Positions 15,601 to 22,049 of a DNA stretch of 27,214 nt are shown here, one piece after another; within the stretch, counting starts at the first letter, position 1; each line of letters starts with the position of its first letter. The notes beneath the pieces are model-generated. The model was not told the origin of the DNA. It did no database searches and saw only the letters and a list, made by a program, of their open reading frames with translations. Position numbers and translations under genes: made by a program. The DNA comes from a virus. The stretch spans positions 1-27,214 of IMG/VR virus record IMGVR_UViG_3300044998_001041. One strand, given 5' to 3'.

Positions 15601-18074
15601 GCGGGTGCGTGTCTGGGAACGTGTCGGCTGGGAATGAGTCGATCTTCGCCAACGCCCTCGTGCGGGCTGACGGCAACGTGTCGGGGAATGTGGTCGCGAC
15701 CGCCTCTGCCGAGGTGTGGGCTGGCGGGGACATCACCGGCGACGTGATCGCTGGAAACGGGGAAGCCATTGCTCTTGCCGGCGGGTACGTGAGCGGAGTG
15801 GTTTCCTCGGGGATCAACTGGTTGCGGGTGTGGGCGCCCAAGGGGACGGGGCGGGCGACCTCGGATTACCCTGATGCTCCGCCACCGTCGGACTGGCTGA
15901 TGGTGATCGTGCGCGGTGACCCAGGCGACCTGACGGGTTCCCTGATTGCGAACGGAGCGACCGACCCGCAGTTCGTGGCGGCGACACTGGCCGACCCGCC
16001 GCCCGGCCAACAGCCCGGTCCGAACGACGACCGGGGGAGGGCGACTGCCGCCGCCGATGAGTTGAAGCAAAAACTGCGCGTTCCGACCCTGCCGAGCGAC
16101 TTGCTCGAGAACTTCCGCGGCTGGACGAAGGAGGAGTACTTCCGGCGGGTCAAGGAGGTAACCGAGTGGTGGAACCAGCTACAGGGTGACGACGCTGAGT
16201 TGCTTCAGGTGTGGTGGGGAGCGGCCACAGCCGCCGAACAGAAGCAACTGATCCGAGACCTGTTGGATGCGTTCAGCGATACGCAGCGCGACTCTGAACT
16301 CAGTAAGCGGATCGGGCCCCCGCTCCCTGCGCCTGAGCCGGTTGAGCCGAATCCTGAAGCAACGAAGGCCGGCCCGACTGATGCGCAACTGAAGCAGTGG
16401 TCGGATGACGTCAATGCGTACGCGAAGGCCAGCGCGGCGGCCGCAGACGCCAAGATCAAGGCATACGACGATGACGGTGCTCGCCGGGCGAGACTATCAA
16501 AGGCGTTTAACGAGATCGCCGACAGCATTCAGCAGGTAAACCCGAATTCACCCAACGCGGTCCAGTATCGAGGCTGGGCAACCCAAATCCTCGACCGCAT
16601 TAATTTCGAGGTCGGTCCGGGAGGTCCGCCACGTGCGCTGACGAAGGAGGGGCAGCAGCTAGCACAAGCCCTTCAACGGGAGGTCGAGGAACTCAAAAAC
16701 ATCGCCAAGATGGACCTGGAGCAAAAGCTCCAGGCGGCCCTCCAGCGGGCGCTGGATGCCAAGGATGCGGAGGGGAAGTCGAAGCTCGAGGGGGAACTCC
16801 GCGAGGCGGTGCTCGAACTGGTGAAACCGCAGAACTTGGCGATCATGGCCGGTGCGATGGCCGGGCTGGGTGTTGCCGCAATGACCCCGGCTGGCCCGGT
16901 CATCCTCGGCGGGGCGACGGTCTTCGGCTACATCATGACCGGCAAGGCGGTCCTGGAGATCGGCGAGGACGTATTCAAGTTCCTCGGCATCGCCGCCAAC
17001 GCCCGCCGGCCAGAGGACTTCAACCGCGCGGCCGACCACCTGATCAAAGCCCTCAAGGGCGTCGTCGGCGAGGCCGCCCCCGCGCTGGCCGGAGTCGGAG
17101 CAGTGAAGGTGGTCAAGGGTGCCGCGAACCTGAAGGCGGTGAAGGAGGCCGGCGGCGACGCCAAGAACCTGACCACCCGCCGCGCCGACGGCAAGATGCA
17201 GGTCAACGACGGCCAGCCGAAGGCGCAGCCCCAACCGGGCCAGCCGGCTGAGGTCGCCGCCGTCCCCCCCGTGGGGACAGCGAAGCGCCGTCCCAAGGCT
17301 CCGGATGCCCCGGCCGGCCTGTCCGATGCGGACAAGCTGCTGTGGACAAAGTTGCATGACGCGCTCGGTGAAGACGTGGTCAAGGCAGTCATCAAGAATG
17401 TCGAGGGAGACGCAGCGAAACTGGGGGAGACCCTCAAACACCTGGACACTGTGCTCGACCGTACCACAAAGTGGAGGGGTACCAACCGTCCTCGCACCCT
17501 GGTCGATACTCCGGAGAAGGTTGAGGCTCTGCTGAAGCAGATCTTCATTGATAACAAACAAAAACTCCAAGAGTTGAACGTCCGGCCCGAGGATTTGCTC
17601 CGCAACCTCGCAACAATCGCGGATGTAGAGGGGTTTGTCCCGACGCTGAAGCGGCTCAAGGTGACGAACGACGCCGTCAAGGGGGTTGTGGTCGAGGTTC
17701 GCGAGGCGGCGAAGGCGAAGGACACCCTGCAGGCGATCAACAAGAGCGTCACGGAAGAGGTGACCCTGCGCGACCCCAAGACGGGGCGCGATGTCGTCCA
17801 GGTCAAGACAAGCGACATGGACCTAGTCGCAGGTGGCGTGCTCTGGCAGGTCAAGGTCGGCCCCGAAGCCTTGACGAACTTGGACAGTTTCCGGGTGTGG
17901 TTGAAGGTAGCCGTCGAGCACGCCCGGAAGACCGACCAGAAGGTGGGGCTGATGCTCGACCCGCAAGCCAAGGCCACGTTCGACGCCAGCCCAACCTGTA
18001 AGAAACTGTGGGATGAAGCGAAGGCCGTTCTGGGCCAGGACAGGGTCACGATTCAGGTCATCGATCCCCCGTAA
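12669..18074 (+). CDS. Giant LEPR-type beta-solenoid protein with candidate C-terminal nuclease toxin domain
   Basis: The ATG at 12669 (GAGG eight bases upstream) gives 1801 residues; an ATG at 12645 is possible. Residues 1-46 contain a basic, partly hydrophobic leader and HAEPLEDRIVLDA, the LEPR-XLL-type motif at the start of giant planctomycete export proteins. About 137-1055 is a repetitive solenoid: first nonapeptides of the form [VI]-G-x-V-[ST]-A-G-x-[DS], later longer units with V-S-G-x-V-S-A. Residues 1056-1388 are helical and charged. About 1389-1442 are hydrophobic (AIMAGAMAGLGVAAMTPAGP). The C-terminus has SDMDLVAGGVLWQVKVG, where Asp1718 and Gln-Val-Lys1729 fit motifs II and III of a PD-(D/E)xK nuclease fold. 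The layout (export signal, long stalk, pretoxin-like hydrophobic region, short variable tip) is that of polymorphic toxins. Solenoid and leader are seen; toxin activity is inferred. Confidence 0.8.
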   Translation: MRRWSIPSLVSQLRQAFFSPWRRKPQPIILQRLHAEPLEDRIVLDAVAPGSWWDDGYWQNGSKVGVTVTLQNLGGGWLEVSGGGGAVSVSPGAPPPPDPGGYGGEVPPEEIAAFAFEVYGALGDGSGDVTWSGAADNLYIKATGDVSSVSIGGDLYVDAGWTIGDLSGRDVSARAGKSIGNVSAGDDVGTITAGTSIGTVSATDDIGEATASTSVGAVSAGGDVTRVSAGTNTSSVSAGGWLGSVYAGLDVGGVVSAGLSIGGAYIPGADPNDFSTWYYATYYGGVSAGRDVVGPVTAGGSIVGVSAGRDILDEVTANGGDIWSVRAGGGGVFTPSPDPEFPEEGEWTPYAPGRVVGSVTASRDVHSVEATGDILGAVRANSGFVLGVKADGSVAGAVTAQTDVGRSVVRDPAPDWRPFGYYSTPAYPSGVSARDGDVSGPVTATTGDVTSVTAGRDVSWAVTAAGDIGSVGAGQHVGGAVTAGRDIGSVRAGGWDEMPVPDETSMPGDVSGNVTAGRDVGEVTATQDVAGAVTAGRNIGLVQADRDVSGVLVAETGGIRQILAGLDITGGATAAVGIGYWPGETPPWEDPYFSGPIPPQVEAGRDITGSLTAQTGNIGWVKEYLTIGEDGEEDSYVRYGGGVMAGRHIDGDVRAEEGGIAAVVAGADPISFGPGRLGGFVFADKYDLSVAATGDVSQGASAGWGVDLTAGGDVTGEVTAQDGKAVVTAGGEVDAAIRGRRGVTVMAALGGVAGSVVAGDDEFWADAQVLAGGIVTAPVTATGAAYVDASGAVAGAISGWGHVDVSAGGDVTGSVTSHGLEASVFASGSVSGSVSAPYGVMIDAGGSVTGPITAGDLDQDAWGDAEVFAGGDVTGNISAVGGALVTAGGMVSGAVSTTLNEAVVSAGGVISGAVSGDYAVVKGKDVTGPVSAALGVEAHALVDITGGLLSSGGQIFAWAGRHVTGAITAGLEVYIEAGGCVSGNVSAGNESIFANALVRADGNVSGNVVATASAEVWAGGDITGDVIAGNGEAIALAGGYVSGVVSSGINWLRVWAPKGTGRATSDYPDAPPPSDWLMVIVRGDPGDLTGSLIANGATDPQFVAATLADPPPGQQPGPNDDRGRATAAADELKQKLRVPTLPSDLLENFRGWTKEEYFRRVKEVTEWWNQLQGDDAELLQVWWGAATAAEQKQLIRDLLDAFSDTQRDSELSKRIGPPLPAPEPVEPNPEATKAGPTDAQLKQWSDDVNAYAKASAAAADAKIKAYDDDGARRARLSKAFNEIADSIQQVNPNSPNAVQYRGWATQILDRINFEVGPGGPPRALTKEGQQLAQALQREVEELKNIAKMDLEQKLQAALQRALDAKDAEGKSKLEGELREAVLELVKPQNLAIMAGAMAGLGVAAMTPAGPVILGGATVFGYIMTGKAVLEIGEDVFKFLGIAANARRPEDFNRAADHLIKALKGVVGEAAPALAGVGAVKVVKGAANLKAVKEAGGDAKNLTTRRADGKMQVNDGQPKAQPQPGQPAEVAAVPPVGTAKRRPKAPDAPAGLSDADKLLWTKLHDALGEDVVKAVIKNVEGDAAKLGETLKHLDTVLDRTTKWRGTNRPRTLVDTPEKVEALLKQIFIDNKQKLQELNVRPEDLLRNLATIADVEGFVPTLKRLKVTNDAVKGVVVEVREAAKAKDTLQAINKSVTEEVTLRDPKTGRDVVQVKTSDMDLVAGGVLWQVKVGPEALTNLDSFRVWLKVAVEHARKTDQKVGLMLDPQAKATFDASPTCKKLWDEAKAVLGQDRVTIQVIDPP

Positions 18075-18225
18075 ATGATCACCGTTCAATCCGAACGCTG
18101 GCCAGCGATGACGATGACTGAGCGGCGGTTGGATGCTTAAGGTGCATGATGATCGATACGCCTCCAGTAGCTTGAGCCTGTAGCCAATTTGAATTTCTTG
18201 GTTCGATAGCACGGGAAAAGGTGTC

Positions 18226-18735
18226 ATGCAGGTCGGCATCGGTCTGGTGAACTGGGAGTGGCTCGCGGGTCTGCCCGATCCAGCCGCGCGCGTCGCGGCC
18301 CTGGATCGTATCGCGGCGTTGAAAGAGCCGCCCGAGGGCCGGTTGGTGTGGGGTTACGACTTGGCCTGCTGGCACAGCAATAGTGCCACCGAACTCATGG
18401 AGGTCGGGGAATCGCTGGCGTCTGTGGCTGATGAGGTCGGCGGCTCCGTGGCCGAACTGATCCGCGTAGTGTTTCCACTGGTGGCATCTTCTGACTTAGT
18501 CGGCTTGGACGAACTAGGATTGCGGTCTATCCCCGGTAGCTACTATTTCGGGTCAGTATCACCGGCGGGAGTCGCTGCGGCGTTGGTAGCGGCGGGGCAA
18601 CTCGACTTGGGTTGGCTGGCTGCCGAGATTGAGCCAGCGTGCCCCGCTCATACCGAGCGCTACTTACGGCAGTGGCTGACGGTGTTTTCGGAAGCTCAGG
18701 CTCGGAGCATGGGAATCGTCGCGGACTGTCGGTGA
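18226..18735 (+). CDS. Unknown protein, candidate immunity partner of the giant protein
   Basis: This 169-residue protein (MQVGIGLVNWEWLAGLPDPA) starts at 18226 with AAAGG upstream and ends at 18735. It is mildly acidic, soluble-looking and helical, with a LMEVGESLASVADEVGGSVA stretch and many Trp/Leu residues; no signal peptide or motif I recognise. It lies 151 bases after the giant protein on the same strand, and nothing else follows on that strand, which is the usual place for an immunity gene of a polymorphic toxin. An unrelated small gene is possible. The function is inferred from position only. Confidence 0.6.
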   Translation: MQVGIGLVNWEWLAGLPDPAARVAALDRIAALKEPPEGRLVWGYDLACWHSNSATELMEVGESLASVADEVGGSVAELIRVVFPLVASSDLVGLDELGLRSIPGSYYFGSVSPAGVAAALVAAGQLDLGWLAAEIEPACPAHTERYLRQWLTVFSEAQARSMGIVADCR

Positions 18736-19135
18736 AGACGAGTTGTTCACCAGGGGACGAGGCGGGATACGAAGGTCTTCATGTGCATAAACGTTGTCCG
18801 CGGGCGAACGGCTTCGACGGCAGGTGATTCGCAGGGTCGGAGCGGTTGGCGGTTATCCCCAAATCGGTTCCCGGCCCACAGAAGTGCGGTCAGCTACGGT
18901 GAGCACGTTCCTCGCATCTCCTTGGACGGCCGTTTGGCCCTGTGGCCGGTGAGCACAGGGATCCTGGTTTCGAGTACCGCTCGCTCGCCCGCTTTACCCC
19001 GGAGACCGGGGACCGGAAGGCGGCTTGGCACCGAGCCGCCGGGGCGCGATGCCCCGGCGGCTCACGTCATGCACCGAGTTGTCAAAGACCATCGCGGACG
19101 GGGCGAGCCGCCCGGTTGACCATCGCGGCCACGGA
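18736..19135. other. Intergenic region between convergent operons
   Basis: About 400 bases between the end of the plus-strand cargo and the end of the minus-strand operon. Short frames exist on both strands but none has a convincing start or composition. A small CCCCGG/CCGGGG hairpin is at 18997-19011 and a strong one at 19033-19063. I see no other structure. Confidence 0.6.
19033..19063. terminator. Perfect 13-bp hairpin between convergent genes
   Basis: GAGCCGCCGGGGC and GCCCCGGCGGCTC pair perfectly around the 5-base loop GCGAT. It lies 72 bases beyond the stop of the minus-strand coiled-coil gene and downstream of the plus-strand cargo, as expected of a bidirectional terminator. No obvious T-run follows on either strand. 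Confidence 0.65.
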
Positions 19136-19843
19136 TCACGGCACGAGCATCTCGTCGCGGATCGCGGCTCCCTGCTTCTCCAGTTCCTCGATTCGCTTGA
19201 GCGTTTCCGTCAGCTTCGACTGCGTCTCGGCCAACCGATTCTCGCGGTGCTTGGCACGGTCGAGGTACTCCTGCTGGTGCGGCCGGTAGGAGGAGTTCTC
19301 GGCCTGGGACTTGTACTCGCGGATCGCCATGAGGTGCTCTTCGATCTGCCGGCGCAGTCGGGTCGCCTCGTCGTGCGCCTCCACCCTGGCCTTCTCGATC
19401 CGCCGGGCGCGTTCGACCAGCTCGGGGTACGGGCACGATTCCACCAGCGACTGGGGTACGCTCCACGTCTGCTGAATGTCGCTCTTGATCGCCTCCAGTC
19501 GCCAGCGGAGCGGGTTGGTCGTCTCGGCGTACTTGGCCTCGGCGGCGTTGAGGATCTCGGTCGCCTTGGCGATCTTCTTCTCGATCTCGGCTTTCTCGGC
19601 CTCCCGTTGGGGGACGGTGTCGAGTTGGGCCTTCATGGCCATCCGCTTCTGCCGCAATTCGACCGCCGACCGCAGGTCGTCGAGCGTTTTGCCTGCGTCG
19701 TGAAGGACAGCATCGACGCGGTCGGTGTCCGGCTCCTGGCCCTCCGCGATGGCCCGGACCAGGCCGCGGAAGTCGTCGATGCGGGCTTGCTCGCGCTGCC
19801 GCTGCCGGCCGGCGATCTTGTCGAACAGGGATGTCAGGTTCAT
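19136..19843 (-). CDS. Coiled-coil protein of unknown function
   Basis: This 235-residue protein begins MNLTSLFDKIAGRQRQREQA and is almost wholly helical and charged, with heptad-like segments at about residues 65-105 (AMKAQLDTVPQREAEKAEIE...) and 150-235 (ERARRIEKARVEAHDEATRL; RLAETQSKLTETLKRIEELE). No catalytic motif is visible. Its ATG at 19843 overlaps the stop of the HEXXH gene as TGATG with GGAG upstream, so the two are probably made together. It resembles phage or element small structural/scaffold-like proteins only in composition. Function unknown. Confidence 0.7.
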   Translation of the reverse strand: MNLTSLFDKIAGRQRQREQARIDDFRGLVRAIAEGQEPDTDRVDAVLHDAGKTLDDLRSAVELRQKRMAMKAQLDTVPQREAEKAEIEKKIAKATEILNAAEAKYAETTNPLRWRLEAIKSDIQQTWSVPQSLVESCPYPELVERARRIEKARVEAHDEATRLRRQIEEHLMAIREYKSQAENSSYRPHQQEYLDRAKHRENRLAETQSKLTETLKRIEELEKQGAAIRDEMLVP

Positions 19844-20691
19844 CACGTCGTCTCCTTCGGGGAATGGGCGAGGCGGGTCAGGAGTTCCAGTTCGACGGCC
19901 CACAGCCGGGCGAAGGCCGGCGGGACCGGGCTGGCCAGAATCTCGCGGATGCCGGCGTCGATCCGGCGTTCGGGCTCGTTCTGGAGGGCGAGCAGGTAGT
20001 CGAAGGGCGTGACGTACACGGCGGGGCCGTCGTTGAAGAGCATGGCAGCGACCAGCATCGCCCCGCATCGCTCGGCCCGGTGCCGCAGGTGGAGCACGGC
20101 CCGGATGAACCGCTGGTCGTGCTGGTGGTAGGTCCGCACCCGCTCACACGCCGGCACCGGCTGCTCGACGTCGTGGGCCAGCTTCAACCGCTCGAACACC
20201 AACCGGTCCGCCGATATGTCGGGCCGCGCGTCGTAGCGCATGTCGCGTTCGAAGACGTGGGCCAGTTCGTGGATCACGGTGGCCAGGAACGCGACCTCGA
20301 TGTCGGGGCCGAGGTCTTGCGTCATCGCCAGGTCGTTGACGACGATGCACGGGCCGCGGCCCTGCCAGGCGGTGCCGATCGGATCGTGGAGCACCCAGTC
20401 GAGCCACTGCATCGTGTAGCCGTAGGTCGATGCGGCGTCGCCGAACTGGGCGGCGATGGCGCTCTGCGGCACGATGTAGATCGGCAAGCCGGCGAGGTCG
20501 AGCGGGGCGATCCGGCGGCACAGGGCCACCGCCTTGTGGCACAGGGCGGCCACCGGTTGGGCCACGTTCGCCAGGAACGCGACCGGCGGCGTCCGGGCGA
20601 CGACGGGTGCGGTCGGCGTTGGCGGGCCACCGGGTGCCGCGTGTTCGCCCGGTTCGATCTGCACCGCGTTGGGTGCGAGGGTCAATTTCAC
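19843..20691 (-). CDS. Putative zinc metalloprotease (HEXXH) of unknown target
   Basis: The 282-residue protein starts with a GTG at 20691 with AGGAGG eight bases upstream. About residues 1-35 are a Pro/Ala-rich unstructured tail. The core has ATVIHELAHVFERDM with the HEXXH zinc motif at residues 141-145 (His-Glu-Leu-Ala-His), preceded by a strand PCIVVNDLAM. Downstream helices contain several His residues (RVRTYHQHDQRFIRAVLHLR) that could supply a third ligand. HEXXH proteins of this size on mobile elements include ImmA/IrrE-like repressor-cleaving proteases, but the arrangement here does not clearly match. It lies 37 bases after the winged-helix gene and is coupled to the coiled-coil gene by TGATG. 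Peptidase activity is inferred from the motif. Confidence 0.65.
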   Translation of the reverse strand: MKLTLAPNAVQIEPGEHAAPGGPPTPTAPVVARTPPVAFLANVAQPVAALCHKAVALCRRIAPLDLAGLPIYIVPQSAIAAQFGDAASTYGYTMQWLDWVLHDPIGTAWQGRGPCIVVNDLAMTQDLGPDIEVAFLATVIHELAHVFERDMRYDARPDISADRLVFERLKLAHDVEQPVPACERVRTYHQHDQRFIRAVLHLRHRAERCGAMLVAAMLFNDGPAVYVTPFDYLLALQNEPERRIDAGIREILASPVPPAFARLWAVELELLTRLAHSPKETT

Positions 20692-20728
20692 GGTCTTCCT
20701 CCTCGGGTGCGGTGAAGTTCAGCGGGCA

Positions 20729-21496
20729 TCACTTTGGTTCGGTCGCGCCCGTCGTGCGCGCCGGGAGCGGGCAGACCGGCATGGGGATGTCGCCGATCTC
20801 GCGGGCGTTGAGCGGTTCGGCCAGGCGGAGGTCGGCCATCTCGTGCTTGACCCGGCCGTAGTACTGTCCCCGCGCCAGTTCGAGCCGGGACGGCCCGTCG
20901 GCCGGCACCGGCGGCAACGTCGGCTGCAAGACGTTGAGCGAGTACCAGCAGTGGCCGCGCACGGTGCAATTGCTCACGACCAGCCCGCGGACCAGGGCCG
21001 GCAGCAGCCGTTCTTCGACTTCTACGAATTTGTGCCGCCGCTCGTCGTCGCCCCAGGGGACGCCGGCCAGGGCGGTTTCCGGCGTCCAGATGCGTCCCAT
21101 GTACACGCAGGCCGAGTCGTCTTCGATCAGGCGGACCAGGTGATCGACCGCCGCCTGGGCTCCTTCAAAGAGCGGCAGCCCACACATCGCCCGGACCCGC
21201 GCCTCGCCGGCGTCGGTGAGGCGGACGCCGACCGTCTTGGCCCCCTTGGGCCGCAGGGCATCGACCAGCCCTTGCCCGACGAGGCCTTCCAGCGCCCGCT
21301 GGACCTGCTTGCGGCCGGTCTCGTCGAGGCCGGGCATCGCCTTCTCGGACGCCCAGGGGATGCCCGCGTCGGGAAAGTCGCGCCGCCGCTCGTAGAGGAC
21401 GGCGTGGCGGTTGTGATCGCACGGGTCGCGGTCGGGGATGAACAGCGCGTCGGTCGCCGCCAGGATCGCCAGCAGGATGTCGTCGGTCAGTTCCAT
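20729..21496 (-). CDS. Winged-helix-like protein of unknown function
   Basis: This 255-residue frame starts at an ATG at 21496 (MELTDDILLAILAATDALFI). About residues 60-110 read RKQVQRALEGLVGQGLVDAL, then VGVRLTDAGEARVRAMCG, which has the shape of a MarR-like winged helix. A second strand-helix region ends in VPADGPSRLELARGQYYGRV. It could be a regulator of the following metalloprotease and coiled-coil genes, or of the iteron region just upstream of it. Assignment to a family is not possible from sequence alone. Confidence 0.6.
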   Translation of the reverse strand: MELTDDILLAILAATDALFIPDRDPCDHNRHAVLYERRRDFPDAGIPWASEKAMPGLDETGRKQVQRALEGLVGQGLVDALRPKGAKTVGVRLTDAGEARVRAMCGLPLFEGAQAAVDHLVRLIEDDSACVYMGRIWTPETALAGVPWGDDERRHKFVEVEERLLPALVRGLVVSNCTVRGHCWYSLNVLQPTLPPVPADGPSRLELARGQYYGRVKHEMADLRLAEPLNAREIGDIPMPVCPLPARTTGATEPK

Positions 21497-21894
21497 CGCT
21501 TCTCCGTTCGTGTTGCGGCCAAAAACCGGACAGGGGTAGGAATCGTGGCAAGCTCGCGCGTCACAGCGACTTCGGGCAGAACCGGACAGGCTCGGCGTGT
21601 CACAGGAAGAGTCTGCTTCCCATTGCGGCTGTTCCCGCGGGCGTCCCGGTTTGAGCCGGTTTTTCCAAGTACCTACGCCGCCATCGCGAAGATGATCAGC
21701 CAAGATGTTCAGGCTCCCTGTCACTCTGGAGGTGATCACCTTCGACGGGTGTGATCACCTTCGGTGGCGATGCCCGTGCGCTACCCGCGAAGATGATCAT
21801 CGAACCCGAAGATGATCACCTCTCAACGGTCAGGGCTGGTGTGCATCTTGGTTGATCACCTTGGGTCGCCCTCGGGTGTGCCTTGCGAAGATGA
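21497..21894. other. Regulatory/origin region between PrimPol gene and winged-helix gene
   Basis: No convincing gene lies here. The right two-thirds (from 21687) is packed with TGATCA-containing repeats described separately; 21497-21686 holds the likely promoter and leader of the minus-strand gene at 21496, without a motif I would call. Confidence 0.6.
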
Positions 21895-22049
21895 TCACTC
21901 GTCCCGAAGGTGATCATCACCCAACGGTAGCGGCGGCTGATCACCTTGCTGATCACCTTCGCCGGGCAACGCCCACTGCCAGCCGCCGGCGAAGTCACCC
22001 TTGGTCGGCTTGCCGCCCATCGCCTTGAACGCTCGCCGCAAGGTGATCA
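21687..22049. repeat. Iteron array, consensus CGAAGRTGATCA
   Basis: About eleven copies of a 12-bp word centred on palindromic TGATCA occur in both orientations. Direct copies start at 21687, 21788, 21807, 21886, 21905 and 22038 (last imperfect). Inverted copies (TGATCACCTTCG) start at 21733, 21752, 21853, 21938 and 21950. Three pairs are exactly 19 bp apart (21733/21752, 21788/21807, 21886/21905), nearly two helical turns. The array runs into the 3' end of the PrimPol-helicase gene. Such arrays are typical of replication origins bound by an initiator; operator function is the alternative. Confidence 0.8.

Noticed and set aside
18736-19135. Small genes in the gap after the candidate immunity gene
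   Set aside because: Frames present lack plausible starts and composition, and the strong hairpin at 19033-19063 argues for an untranslated intergenic region.
21687-22049. CRISPR array
   Set aside because: Repeats are only about 12 bp, occur in both orientations and have irregular short spacing; no cas genes are present.
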